A stretch of 64,000 bases of DNA from Afipia sp. GAS231 (GCF_900103365.1 NZ_LT629703.1:6062501-6126500), one strand, 5' to 3'. Shown: positions 37,396-46,392, counted from the first letter of the stretch. The notes: generated by a model from the sequence alone, not told the origin. Numbers and translations are program-made.

Positions 37396-38379
37396 ATGCG
37401 GTTGACGCGCCGGGAGGCCCTTGCAGGGAGTGGCGGAGCGCTGGCCTGGCTCGTGGGCTCGCCGGCCCTGGCTCAGTCGGCCTATCCCGGCCGGACCATC
37501 AAGATGATCGTGCCCTATCCGGCCGGCGGGACCACCGATCTTCTCGGACGGTTGATTGCCGATCAGATCAAGAGCGGCCTCGATGCAACCGTGATCGTAG
37601 AGAACAAGCCGGGTGCCGGCACGACGCTGGGCGCCGATCAGGTCGCAAAATCCGAACCCGATGGCTACACGCTGCTGATGGCGACCTCGACCACGCTTGC
37701 CATCAACAAGGCGCTCTACAAGAAGCTGCCTTACGACCCCGCGAAGGATTTTGCGCCGATCGGGCTGGTCGCCGGTGTTCCCTTTGCGCTGATCATCAAT
37801 CCCGCGATTCCGGTGAAGACGCTGGCCGAGTTTATTGCCTACGCCAAATCGAAGCCGGGCCTGGCCTATGGTTCGGCCGGTAATGGCAGTCCGCAACATC
37901 TTGGCGCCGAGATGCTGAAGTCGGCTGCGGGAATCGATATCCGACACGTGCCCTATCGCGGCAGCGTACCGGCCATGCTCGACGTCATCGCGGGGCATAT
38001 CCCGTTCATGGTGGTGGATCTGCAGCCGGCGCTGCAGCAGATCCGCGAGGGCAAGGTGACGGTGCTCGGCGTCACCACGCCAAAGCGGGTTGCCGCGGCG
38101 CCCGACATTCCGACGCTGGCCGAAGCAGGATTACCCGGCTTTGAACTGGTCGCCTGGCAGGGCGTGGTGGCGCCGGCGGGCACGCCGCGTCCGATCGTCG
38201 ACCGCCTGGCGGCGCAGATCGCCAAACTGATGGCCGATCCCGCGACCCGGGACAAGTTGACGGCGATGTCGCTGGAGCCGCTGCCGCCCTCGACACCGGA
38301 TGGTTTTGCCGCTTACATCAAGACCGAAATCGAGCGCTGGGCAGTGATCGTGAAGAACTCCGGCGCCGAGCTCGAATGA
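37396..38379 (+). CDS. Tripartite tricarboxylate transporter receptor (Bug family)
   Basis: A 327-residue periplasmic receptor from ATG 37396 (MRLTRREALAG), with a Tat-like signal ending near LAQS. The body starts YPGRTIKMIVPYPAGGTTDLLGRL and has VIVENKPGAGTTLGADQVAKSEPDGYTLLM, the Bug-family (TctC) fingerprint. These bind carboxylates or aromatic acids for TctAB-type transporters; no membrane partner is in the window. It precedes an FAD monooxygenase gene by about 90 nt on the same strand. Confidence 0.92.
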   Translation: MRLTRREALAGSGGALAWLVGSPALAQSAYPGRTIKMIVPYPAGGTTDLLGRLIADQIKSGLDATVIVENKPGAGTTLGADQVAKSEPDGYTLLMATSTTLAINKALYKKLPYDPAKDFAPIGLVAGVPFALIINPAIPVKTLAEFIAYAKSKPGLAYGSAGNGSPQHLGAEMLKSAAGIDIRHVPYRGSVPAMLDVIAGHIPFMVVDLQPALQQIREGKVTVLGVTTPKRVAAAPDIPTLAEAGLPGFELVAWQGVVAPAGTPRPIVDRLAAQIAKLMADPATRDKLTAMSLEPLPPSTPDGFAAYIKTEIERWAVIVKNSGAELE

Positions 38380-38388
38380 CGCGACCAC

Positions 38389-38418
38389 ACAAGAAAACAA
38401 GAGCGACAAGAAACAAGA
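38389..38418 (+). repeat. Four ACAAGA units ahead of the FAD monooxygenase gene
   Basis: ACAAGA occurs at 38389-38394, 38397-38402, 38406-38411 and 38413-38418, separated by 1-3 nt, in an A-rich tract between the Bug receptor stop and the downstream start codons. It is imperfect but matches the AAC/AAG character of the tracts at 24781, 32104 and 37356. Confidence 0.7.
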
Positions 38419-38430
38419 AGAAGTCTTGAA

Positions 38431-38469
38431 ATGACTCGACCCGCAGGCGCGACGCCGTGCACGACATGA
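38431..38469 (+). CDS. 12-codon upstream ORF coupled to the FAD monooxygenase gene
   Basis: ATG 38431 opens a frame of 12 codons (MTRPAGATPCTT) ending TGA 38467-38469. That stop overlaps ATG 38466 of the monooxygenase as ATGA. The monooxygenase itself has no good ribosome site, whereas the upstream ORF follows GAAGAAG, so the short ORF could load ribosomes onto the downstream gene. It may also be chance. Confidence 0.3.
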   Translation: MTRPAGATPCTT

Positions 38470-40139
38470 ATGATCCCGATGTCCTGATCGTTGGCGCCGG
38501 ACCGGTCGGGCTCACGCTGGCGATCGATCTCGCCTGGCGTGGTATCGCCGTGACCGTGGTGGAGACGCGCGCACCTGCCGCGCCGCCCGAGCCGAAATGC
38601 AATCACGTCGCCGCCCGCACCATGGAGATTTTTCGGCGGCTCGGCCTTGCCGACAAGGTCCGCAATGCCGGATTGCCGGCAGACTATCCGCACGACATCA
38701 GCTACCGCACCTCGTTCACCGGTCAGGAGCTGACGCGGATTCATATTCCCTGCCGGCGCGACCGTTTCACGGCGACCGACGGCCCCGACTGCAACTGGCC
38801 GACGCCGGAGCCGCCGCACCGCATCAACCAGATATTTCTGGAGCCGATCCTGTTCGAACATGCGGCCGCGCAGTCGCGCATCCGCATCGTCAACCGCACC
38901 ACGGTCGAAGACGTCGTGATCGCCGACGATGGCGCGCGCGCCAACCTGCGCGACCTCGATAGCGGCGCCGTCACGCCCGTGAACTGCCGCTATCTGATCG
39001 GTTGCGACGGCGCGCGCTCGATCGTTCGCAAGGCGATCGGCGCGGAACTGTCCGGCGATGCCGTGATCCAGCGCGTGCAGTCGACTTACATCCGCGCGCC
39101 CGGGCTGATCGATCGCCAGCACAGCGCGCCCGCCTGGGGCACCGGTTCGATCAATCCGCGCCGCTCGGGCATGGTCTATGCGATCGATGGTCGCGAGCGC
39201 TGGCTGGTGCACAATTACATGAGGCCAGGCGAGGGCGATTTCGACGAGGTCGATCGCGATGCCTGCCTGCGGACCATCCTCGGCGTCGAAGACGGTTTCA
39301 GCTACGAGATCATCTCGAAGGAAGACTGGTATGGACGCCGGCTGATCGCCGACAAGTTTCGCGACCGCTGCGCTTTCATCGTTGGCGACGCCGCCCATAT
39401 CTGGGTGCCTTATGCCGGCTACGGCATGAATGCCGGCATTGCCGATGCCATGAACCTGTCATGGCTGCTGGCAGCCCATCTCAATGGCTGGGCGCCATCG
39501 GCCATTCTCGACGCCTACCAGGCGGAGCGCTGGCCGATCACCAGCCAGGTCTCGCGGTTTGCGATGTCGCATGCAGAAGCTGAAATTCGCCGCCGCGGTT
39601 CGGTGCCCGACGAAATCGAGCAGGCGGGGCCAGAAGGCGAGCGCGCGAGACGGGAGGTCGGCCGTCTCACCTACGAGATCAATGTGCAGCAATATGCCTG
39701 CGCCGGACTCAATTTCGGCACTTACTACGATCAATCGCCGATCATCGCTTATGACGGTGCGGCCCATCCGGCCTACACGATGGACAGCTACACGCCATCG
39801 ACGGTGCCGGGTTGTCGCACGCCGCATCTGTGGTGCAGGGACGGCCGCTCGCTCTACGACGCGATGGGGCCGGAATTCACGCTGTTGCGGTTCGATCCCA
39901 CAGAAGACGTCGCGGCGCTCGATGCCGCCGCACGGCTCCGAGGCGTACCGCTCAGGATTCTTGACGTCGAACGGCCGGAGTCTGCCATCTCAGATGGCTC
40001 TGCCATCTACGATGGCGACAAACTGGTTTTGTCCCGGCCGGACCAACATGTGGCATGGCGCAGCAACAGGCTACCCGCCGATTCTGTCGCAACGATAGAT
40101 CGGGTCCGCGGTGCTGCTATCCAGGCGCGACAGGCCTAG
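38466..40139 (+). CDS. FAD-dependent aromatic-ring monooxygenase (PheA/TfdB-like)
   Basis: A class A flavoprotein hydroxylase of 557 residues from ATG 38466, or 560 from the in-frame GTG 38457. It has the FAD motif DVLIVGAGPVGLTLAIDLAWRG at the N-terminus, a DG motif in YLIGCDGARSIVRKAIG, and a GDAAHIWVPYAGYGMNAGIADAMNLSWLLAAHL segment for FAD-ribityl binding. The C-terminal thioredoxin-like part is present (about 430-555). It should hydroxylate a phenolic or related acid with NAD(P)H. The stop overlaps the convergent XRE stop in the shared CTAG at 40136-40139. Confidence 0.88.
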   Translation: MNDPDVLIVGAGPVGLTLAIDLAWRGIAVTVVETRAPAAPPEPKCNHVAARTMEIFRRLGLADKVRNAGLPADYPHDISYRTSFTGQELTRIHIPCRRDRFTATDGPDCNWPTPEPPHRINQIFLEPILFEHAAAQSRIRIVNRTTVEDVVIADDGARANLRDLDSGAVTPVNCRYLIGCDGARSIVRKAIGAELSGDAVIQRVQSTYIRAPGLIDRQHSAPAWGTGSINPRRSGMVYAIDGRERWLVHNYMRPGEGDFDEVDRDACLRTILGVEDGFSYEIISKEDWYGRRLIADKFRDRCAFIVGDAAHIWVPYAGYGMNAGIADAMNLSWLLAAHLNGWAPSAILDAYQAERWPITSQVSRFAMSHAEAEIRRRGSVPDEIEQAGPEGERARREVGRLTYEINVQQYACAGLNFGTYYDQSPIIAYDGAAHPAYTMDSYTPSTVPGCRTPHLWCRDGRSLYDAMGPEFTLLRFDPTEDVAALDAAARLRGVPLRILDVERPESAISDGSAIYDGDKLVLSRPDQHVAWRSNRLPADSVATIDRVRGAAIQARQA

Positions 40140-40531
40140 GCCTCGTTCGCGGCAATCGATTCCATCAAGGATACCAGCTGACGCTGAACGGTCTGGTCCT
40201 TGATCTTGCTGTACGCGCGCAGCAACCGCAGGCTGAACGAGCTGTCGAGGAAGAGCAGGCTTTCGACTTCCCGCGCCTTGCCGTCACCGTCGTAGAAGAA
40301 CGTTACCGGCACGTCGAGCGCGGTGGCGATTTGCTGCAAACGGGCAGCGCCGACGCGGTTGACGCCCTTCTCGTACTTCTGGACCTGCTGGAAGCTGACG
40401 CCGAGTTTGTCGCCGAGCTCTGCCTGCGAGATCTTCTGCTCCACACGTCGCAGGCGAATCCGCTTGCCCAATTCAATGTCGGGTTTGCCGGCACTGCGTT
40501 GCTTCATCTTCTTTGCTGCTGCTCTAGTCAT
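40136..40531 (-). CDS. XRE-family transcriptional regulator
   Basis: A 131-residue DNA-binding protein from ATG 40531 (MTRAAAKKMKQRS); ATG 40507 would give 123 residues. The Cro/CI-type helix-turn-helix (about 20-75) reads LGKRIRLRRVEQKISQAELGDKLGVSFQQVQKYEKGVNRVGAARLQQIATALDVPVTFFYD. This resembles a SinR-like subgroup that is abundant in Bradyrhizobium. Targets are unknown. The frame runs further upstream without stops to 40972, but that sequence lacks protein-like composition. Confidence 0.85.
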   Translation of the reverse strand: MTRAAAKKMKQRSAGKPDIELGKRIRLRRVEQKISQAELGDKLGVSFQQVQKYEKGVNRVGAARLQQIATALDVPVTFFYDGDGKAREVESLLFLDSSFSLRLLRAYSKIKDQTVQRQLVSLMESIAANEA

Positions 40532-40940
40532 TCTGGTTTTACCGCCCTTCGATCGAGAAGCCCCGGCACAATAGGTCAGGGATTCATCCGTAGTTACTGC
40601 GTTAAGTCCGTATCGACTCGTGAATTCCCGTAAGAACCACAGGAGTCTTGAGAGTTTGCCGGATGGAGCCAACCGCATACGCGCATTGGAGGCATCCTGA
40701 TACCGGCGCTGTCGGCTCGAATCGGCCGTTGGCGCCCAGGGTGAAATTGACGAAACCCCGCAACCTACATTTGCCAAAATATCGGCCAGACCACAACCAC
40801 CGCGAGTTAGATGGACACAGATTTTGAGAGCATACTTACTATTTTGGCCGGCTGGCCTATCCTCCCACCGGGCCAACCTGACGTCCAGCATCTCATTGTC
40901 GGTACTACTACGGAGGTAGGCTGCCGCCCGATGCGCCCTG
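40532..40940. other. Intergenic region, 409 nt
   Basis: Lies upstream of the XRE gene and downstream of dctA. It is less GC-rich than its surroundings. It contains a 9-bp inverted repeat GCCAAAATA (40773-40781) and TATTTTGGC (40840-40848) with a 58-nt spacer. No gene, strong terminator or consensus promoter could be supported. Confidence 0.5.
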
Positions 40941-42263
40941 TCAGCCCGCCGTGACGTCGACCACTTCGGCACCGTCGAGCACGCGCCGCGCCTTGTCGCG
41001 GTCGAGATCGTTTTCCCATGCCGCGACGACGACGGTCGCCACGCAGTTGCCGATCAGGTTGCCGAGCGCGCGGGCCATGCCGATGAACCAGTCGACCGAC
41101 AGCACCAGCACGAGGCCGATGGCAGGAATGCTGGGCACCGCGTTCAGCGTCGCCGCCAGAATGACGATCGCCGAACCCGGCACGCCATGCGCGCCCTTTG
41201 ACGTGATCAGCGAGACGCCGAGCACCAGCAGCAGGTCGCCGAACGACAGCGGCGTGTTGGTGGCTTGCGCGATGAATACCACCGCCAGCGTCAGATAGAT
41301 CGAGAACGCATCGAGGTTGAACGAGTAGCCGGTTGGGATCACGAGGCCGACGACCGAATCCTTGACGCCCATCCGTTCCAGCTTGCGCATGATCTGCGGC
41401 AGCACGGCATCGGAGGAGGCGGTGGCGAGGACGATCGTCAACTCCTCGCGCAGATAGGACAGGAATTTGAGAATGTTCAGCCCGGCCAGCGCCATCACGC
41501 CGCCAAGCACGCCGAAAACGAAGACCGCCACCGAGACGTAGAACAGGGCGACTAGCGACAGCAGTTGCTTGAGCGAGCCGACGCCGTATTTCCCGACGGT
41601 GTAGGCGACGGCGCCGAGCACGCCGAGCGGTGCGACGCGCACGATCAGGCCCATCGTGCGGAACAGAACGGTCGACACGGCGTCGATGAAGGAGGTGATT
41701 TTTTCGGCCTTTTCGCCGCCCACCAGGGCCACGCTGGTGCCGAACAGGATCGCGAAGAACAAAACCTGCAGCACGTCGTTGCGCGACAGCGCGTCGAACG
41801 AGGTGGTCGGGATGATGTTCATCAGGAAGCTGCCGATGCCGCCGCCCTGCAGCTTGTGCGCATTGTCGGCGTAGTTGCTGAGCGCCTTGGCATCGAGCGT
41901 CGAGGTGTCGATATTCATGCCATGGCCGGGCCCGAACAGATAGGCGAGCAGCAGGCCTACCACCAGGGCGACCGTGGTCATGACCTCGAAATAAACCAGC
42001 GCCTTGACGCCGACCCGTCCGACCTTTTTCAGGTCGCCGGCGCCGGCAATGCCATGCACCACGACGCAGAACACGATCGGCGCCACGATCATCGAGATCA
42101 GCTTCAGGAAGGCGTCGCTAAAGATCTTGAGCCCGACGGCGAAGTCGGGCGTGGCCATTCCGAGCACAATCCCGAGCACGAGCGCCACCAGCACCTGGAC
42201 GAACAGAGAGGTGTAGAGCGGCTTGCGTGCTTCTGCTGGTACCGGTGCTGCGATCGTCGACAT
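40941..42263 (-). CDS. dctA: C4-dicarboxylate/proton symporter DctA
   Basis: A 440-residue inner-membrane carrier (DAACS family) that imports succinate, malate and fumarate. The start is ATG 42263 (MSTIAAPVPAEARKPLY), after AGGGGA; an upstream extension to 42353 is rejected. Helices follow the DctA pattern, with SSDAVLPQIMRKLERMGV (re-entrant loop and signature), VIPTGYSFNLDAFSIYLTLAVVFIAQATN and LLVLGVSLITSKGAHGVPGSAIVILAATL. In rhizobia DctA feeds bacteroids and is controlled by DctB/DctD through sigma-54; a near-consensus sigma-54 promoter lies 36 nt upstream. Confidence 0.93.
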   Translation of the reverse strand: MSTIAAPVPAEARKPLYTSLFVQVLVALVLGIVLGMATPDFAVGLKIFSDAFLKLISMIVAPIVFCVVVHGIAGAGDLKKVGRVGVKALVYFEVMTTVALVVGLLLAYLFGPGHGMNIDTSTLDAKALSNYADNAHKLQGGGIGSFLMNIIPTTSFDALSRNDVLQVLFFAILFGTSVALVGGEKAEKITSFIDAVSTVLFRTMGLIVRVAPLGVLGAVAYTVGKYGVGSLKQLLSLVALFYVSVAVFVFGVLGGVMALAGLNILKFLSYLREELTIVLATASSDAVLPQIMRKLERMGVKDSVVGLVIPTGYSFNLDAFSIYLTLAVVFIAQATNTPLSFGDLLLVLGVSLITSKGAHGVPGSAIVILAATLNAVPSIPAIGLVLVLSVDWFIGMARALGNLIGNCVATVVVAAWENDLDRDKARRVLDGAEVVDVTAG

Positions 42264-42298
42264 GGTCTGCTTTCCCCTGAGGTTTCGACCTAAACGTA

Positions 42299-42314
42299 GC
42301 AAACTATATGCCAA
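42299..42314 (-). promoter_or_regulatory. Sigma-54 (RpoN) promoter of dctA
   Basis: The minus strand reads TTGGCATATAGTTTGC followed by T. Against the consensus YTGGCACG-N4-TTGCW, the invariant GG (-24) and GC (-12) are present with the required 10-nt gap; only the C and G after TGGCA differ. The -12 box is about 36 nt before ATG 42263, giving a leader of about 24 nt. Confidence 0.72.
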
Positions 42315-42416
42315 GAAGCGCGAGGCCGCGTCATCAGCAAACAAGCGCGACATCCCCGGCTTGGCCGTAGCATCGGCCGCCCAAGGTATTGCCTCGATTA
42401 TAGAATCCAGCCGCGG

Positions 42417-43925
42417 TCAGCCCTCGCTTTCGAGCGCGCAACTCACCGTGTAGACGACGCCGCGGGGCAAAAAATCGACGGTGGCCTCGCCGCCGAGCTG
42501 GTCGCGCGCGCTGCGCTCGATCAGCCGCGATCCGAAGCCGCGCTGCACCGGTGCCGTTACGAGGGGACCGCCGGCCTCGGTCCAGATCATCCGCAGTTTG
42601 CGTCCGTCGCCTTCCTCGAGCACTTCCCAGTCCAGTGCGACAGTGCCGGTGTCGTTCGACAGCGCGCCGTATTTTGCGGCATTGGTCGCGATCTCGTGCA
42701 CGATCATCGACAGGATCACGGCGAGCCGCGGCGACAGCGGGACTTTCGGTCCGAACATCCGCATCCGTTCCGGACTGTTGAGGAGATAGGGCCGCAGCAC
42801 CCCCGCGACCACATCCTGCAACTCGGAGCCCTGCCATTTCTCCTGGCTCAGCAGGTTATGCGCCTCCGCCAATGCTCCGAGCCTCCCTTCGAATTTCTCG
42901 CGTTCGGCCCGGCTGGCGCTGCGGAAGGTTTGCGTCGCGATCGACTGCAGGATCGCCAGCGTGTTCTTGACGCGGTGGTTGAGCTCCTCGATCAGGAGAT
43001 CATGCAGCATCGCGCCGCGGGCGATCGTGGTCGCCATCCGCACCGCAAAGGCAAGGCCTATCATCAGCAGCACGCCGCCAATCACGCTCGCGATCGCGAG
43101 GTTGCGCCACAATGGCGCGACCAGCGAACTCTCCGCTACGCCGGCAGCGACCGTCCAGCCCGTGAGCGAGGAGCGTACCACGCTGGTGATCAGCGGCACG
43201 CCCTCGAGCGACAGCGACGAAAACGTCGCTTCGGGGGCGTGGAACAACTCGGCATAAAGCGAGGGCGATGCGCGCTTTCCCATCGTATCCAGCGGGTTCG
43301 GGACGCGGGCGAAATTGATGCCTTCGCCGTCGAAGATCGAGATCGTCCAGTCCTTGCTTGGACGCTGTTGCTCGATCATGTTCTGGAAAATCTCGATCGG
43401 CGGGCTGAACGAGATGTCGTAGATCACCTCGCCGTCGCGGATGACCGGCACCTCGACCGTCACGATCAGGCGGTTCTTGACCGCACCGGTGAACAGGTTG
43501 GAGTAGGTCGGCTTCTTTTCCGCAAAGACCTTTTCCACGATCGCGCGATTGTTGCGTAGCGGCAGGTTGGCACTGTCGGATGTGACGGAAGAGAATACCT
43601 GGCGGCCTTCGCGATCCGCCACCAACACGACGCCACCTTCGGCATATTGGTCGAGAAAGCCTTGCGCGATACGGCGGAAGCCGTCGAAATCACGATCACG
43701 CAGCGCATTTGTCAGCGACAGGACCTGCAGCGCACCGGTCATGCGCTGCATTTCGGCGTCCAGCACCAGGCGAATGCTGCGGACGGTTTCCCCGACGCGC
43801 TGGTTGGCGTCGCTGCGGTCCTGTTCGTAGTTGTTGTAAACGATGCCGGCCGCGAAAAGAATCAGCGGCAGCGTGGTTCCCGCGACCAGAAGGGCGAGAC
43901 GCACTGGCAGTGAGAGCTTTGGCAA
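42417..43925 (-). CDS. Membrane HWE-type sensor histidine kinase
   Basis: A 502-residue kinase with a TTG start at 43925 (the only start available in frame) after CGGGAC. Transmembrane helix 1 is about 8-30; a periplasmic Cache-like sensor domain about 35-270; transmembrane helix 2 about 272-298; then the HWE/HisKA_2 domain with phospho-acceptor His317 in ELNHRVKNTLAILQSIATQTFRSA, and an ATPase domain with SMIVHEIATNAAKYGALS and GFGSRLIERSARDQLGG. No response regulator gene is adjacent. It is transcribed toward dctA, 153 nt away, so it may sense dicarboxylates or another carbon source, but HWE kinases are often general stress or light sensors. Confidence 0.87.
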   Translation of the reverse strand: MPKLSLPVRLALLVAGTTLPLILFAAGIVYNNYEQDRSDANQRVGETVRSIRLVLDAEMQRMTGALQVLSLTNALRDRDFDGFRRIAQGFLDQYAEGGVVLVADREGRQVFSSVTSDSANLPLRNNRAIVEKVFAEKKPTYSNLFTGAVKNRLIVTVEVPVIRDGEVIYDISFSPPIEIFQNMIEQQRPSKDWTISIFDGEGINFARVPNPLDTMGKRASPSLYAELFHAPEATFSSLSLEGVPLITSVVRSSLTGWTVAAGVAESSLVAPLWRNLAIASVIGGVLLMIGLAFAVRMATTIARGAMLHDLLIEELNHRVKNTLAILQSIATQTFRSASRAEREKFEGRLGALAEAHNLLSQEKWQGSELQDVVAGVLRPYLLNSPERMRMFGPKVPLSPRLAVILSMIVHEIATNAAKYGALSNDTGTVALDWEVLEEGDGRKLRMIWTEAGGPLVTAPVQRGFGSRLIERSARDQLGGEATVDFLPRGVVYTVSCALESEG

Positions 43926-44044
43926 TGCATGTCCCGGATGGCAATTGCCGCGAGCATAGGAGAAGCGGTTGCAACCGCCAAGGAAATTGGTTTGGAGCGG
44001 CCGGGTTCCACGATCACCTTCGTGCGCGGAACCCGGATTAGCTG

Positions 44045-45319
44045 TCAGAGATTGCTGTCGGTGATCGCGGCATACACCATCGTGCGCAGTTCGCGCCGCA
44101 GCGGATAGGCGCTCGAGGGCAGCACCTGCGTCATGAAGATGGTGATCAGCTCTTCCGCCGGATCGATAAAGAACGACGTCGTCGCAGCGCCACCCCAGTT
44201 GAATTCGCCGGGGCTGCCCGCGATCAGGGTCTGCGCCGGGTTCATGGTGACGGCAAAGCCGAGACCGAAGCCGATGCCGTTATAGGCCGCCTCGGAGAAC
44301 AGCGAACGCGACATCGCCGGCAGGTCGACGCCGCCGGGCAGATGGTTCGCCGCCATCAATTTCAGCGTCTTCGGTCCCAGCAGACGGACGCCGCCGAGTT
44401 CGCCGCCATTGAGCAGCGCCCGGCAGAAGGTCAGATAGTCTGATGCGGTCGAGCACAGGCCGCCGCCGCCGGAGACCAGCGAGGGCGGTGCAAGGAACGA
44501 ACTCTTTGTCGGGTCGTCCTGCAGCGTCAGGCTGCCCTTGCGATCGGCGGCGAGCGGATTGAAGCCGCCTTGCGGGTCGGCCGAATAGCAAGCCGCGAAC
44601 CGATGCGCCTTTTCCTTCGGCACGAAGAAGTCGGTATCGTTCATGCCGAGCGGGCCGAGGATCCGTTCCTTCAGGAATTGCTCGAACGGCATTCCGCTGA
44701 TCTTGCCGATGAGATAGCCGATCACGTCGGTGGCAACCGAATAGTTCCAGGCTTCGCCCGGCGAAAATTCCAGCGGGATTTTCGCAAGGTCCTCGATCAT
44801 CGATTGCAGCGTGCCGGACTTGATCACTTCGCCGATCTTGTTCTCGCGATAGGCGGCGTCGACGTTGGAGCGCTGCTGGAAGCCGTATGTCAGGCCAGAG
44901 GTGTGGCGCAGCAGGTCGACGATCAGCATCGGCCGCGACGGCGGCCGCGTCAGAAACGCCGGATAGGTGCCGGCCTGGAATACGCCGAGGTTCTTCCATT
45001 CCGGAATGTATTTATGGACGGGCTCGTCGAGCGCGACGCGGCCTTCCTCCACCAGCATCATGAAGGCGACCGACGTGATCGGCTTGGTCATCGAATAGAT
45101 CCGGAAGATGGTGTCGTCCTTGACCGGCACCTTGCGCTCGACATCGGCAAAGCCCTGCACCGTCGAGTGGACGATCTTGCCGCGGCGATAGACCAGCACC
45201 TGCGTTCCCGGGAAGCGGCCGGCATCGACATAGCGCTGCTTCAGGTGATTTTCGAGACGGTCGAGCGCCGGCTTGGACATTCCGGCGGATTCGGGCGAGG
45301 CGGGGGTGGGGGCTAACAT
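44045..45319 (-). CDS. Serine hydrolase, class C beta-lactamase fold
   Basis: A 424-residue penicillin-binding-like hydrolase (EstB/esterase or D-aminopeptidase branch). The nucleophile motif SMTK (S-x-x-K) is in FRIYSMTKPITSVAFM; the second motif is the Tyr in EAWNYSVATDVIGYLIGKISG; the third motif corresponds to the SPGEFNWGGAATTSFFIDP region. No signal peptide is evident from ATG 45319 (MLAPTPASPESAG), so it is likely cytoplasmic and more like an esterase than a beta-lactamase. Divergent from the dioxygenase gene. Confidence 0.85.
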   Translation of the reverse strand: MLAPTPASPESAGMSKPALDRLENHLKQRYVDAGRFPGTQVLVYRRGKIVHSTVQGFADVERKVPVKDDTIFRIYSMTKPITSVAFMMLVEEGRVALDEPVHKYIPEWKNLGVFQAGTYPAFLTRPPSRPMLIVDLLRHTSGLTYGFQQRSNVDAAYRENKIGEVIKSGTLQSMIEDLAKIPLEFSPGEAWNYSVATDVIGYLIGKISGMPFEQFLKERILGPLGMNDTDFFVPKEKAHRFAACYSADPQGGFNPLAADRKGSLTLQDDPTKSSFLAPPSLVSGGGGLCSTASDYLTFCRALLNGGELGGVRLLGPKTLKLMAANHLPGGVDLPAMSRSLFSEAAYNGIGFGLGFAVTMNPAQTLIAGSPGEFNWGGAATTSFFIDPAEELITIFMTQVLPSSAYPLRRELRTMVYAAITDSNL

Positions 45320-45458
45320 CGGGGCTGATCTCCGGCAGGCTGGGTAGGGTCCTAGATAGCCGAAAAGTGTAGCCTGTTCCAACGGGGCGAGCATACCCTT
45401 CGGCGCAACAGTGCTATAGGCTGACGCAGCCATTCGCGCAGCCCGCAGGACAGCCAAA

Positions 45459-46373
45459 ATGACCCAGTTCAACGAGACCGAACTCACCGCCGCCGTGATC
45501 AAGAGCTTCGAGGATACGCCAGATCCGCGCGCCAAATTCCTGCTGCAGGAACTGGTGAAGTCGCTGCACGACTATGTCAGCAAGACCGGGCTCACCTTCG
45601 AGGAATGGGAATACGCGATCGATTTCCTGACCCGCACCGGCCAGAAATGCACCCCGATCCGGCAGGAGTTCATTCTGCTCTCCGACGTGCTCGGGGTGTC
45701 GATGCTGGTCGATGCCGTCAACCATCGCGAGCGCGAGGGCGCCACCGAGACCACCGTGCTCGGCCCGTTCTATGTCGGCGAGCACAAGGTGATGCCGCAC
45801 GGCACCGACGTCTCGGCCAATCTGCCGGGCGAGCGGATGTTCGTGCAGAGCCGCGTCACCGACCTCAAGGGCAAGCCGCTGGCCAATGTTCCCGTCGACA
45901 TCTGGCACGCCGACGACGAGGGCTATTACGATTCACAGCGGCCGACCTATGCGACCGAGGGGCCGTCGTCGCGGGCGCGCTTCGTCACTGACGCCGATGG
46001 CCGGTTCTTCTTCCGCACCATCCTGCCCTGCAGCTATCCGATTCCGACCGACGGCCCGGTCGGCGAGATGATCATCCAGACCCGCCGCCACGCGATGCGG
46101 CCGGCGCATGTGCATTTCCTGGTCAACGCGCCCGGCCACGAGCCGTTGATCACCCACGTCTTCATCGATGGTGACAAGTATCTCAATTCCGACGTGGTGT
46201 TCGGGGTCAAGGACGACCTGATTGCCAGAATCGAAAAACGCACCGATGCGCTGATGCCGGATGGCAAGCCGGCGGAGGTGCCGTGGCACCTGATGACCTA
46301 TGAATTCCACATGAAGCCGGGCCAGGGCGCCGCGCCGAAACCGATGGCGGCAAAGGCTGACGAGCACGCCTGA
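45459..46373 (+). CDS. Intradiol ring-cleavage dioxygenase (hydroxyquinol/catechol 1,2-dioxygenase)
   Basis: A 304-residue non-haem Fe3+ enzyme. An N-terminal dimerisation helix region (1-95) is followed by LGPFYVGEHKVMPHGTDVS. Iron ligands are the Tyr at 156 or 157 (DEGYYDS), Tyr193 (CSYPIPTDGP), His217 and His219 (RPAHVHF). The IPTDGPVG motif and overall length favour hydroxyquinol 1,2-dioxygenase, which opens 1,2,4-trihydroxybenzene to maleylacetate. No maleylacetate reductase is adjacent. The FAD hydroxylase at 38466 could supply a hydroxylated aromatic, which is speculation. Start at ATG 45459 (MTQFNETELT). Confidence 0.9.
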   Translation: MTQFNETELTAAVIKSFEDTPDPRAKFLLQELVKSLHDYVSKTGLTFEEWEYAIDFLTRTGQKCTPIRQEFILLSDVLGVSMLVDAVNHREREGATETTVLGPFYVGEHKVMPHGTDVSANLPGERMFVQSRVTDLKGKPLANVPVDIWHADDEGYYDSQRPTYATEGPSSRARFVTDADGRFFFRTILPCSYPIPTDGPVGEMIIQTRRHAMRPAHVHFLVNAPGHEPLITHVFIDGDKYLNSDVVFGVKDDLIARIEKRTDALMPDGKPAEVPWHLMTYEFHMKPGQGAAPKPMAAKADEHA

Positions 46374-46392
46374 GGTCGGCTTGAAAGCGCCT

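Noticed and set aside
40532..40972. N-terminal extension of the XRE regulator to 278 residues
   Set aside because: The extra 147 residues have no family resemblance or regular composition, no good ribosome site, and would run into the dctA 3' end; the helix-turn-helix protein is complete without them.
44045..45319. Antibiotic-resistance beta-lactamase
   Set aside because: The SxxK motif shows the fold, but there is no signal peptide for periplasmic export and the overall pattern fits EstB-like esterases.
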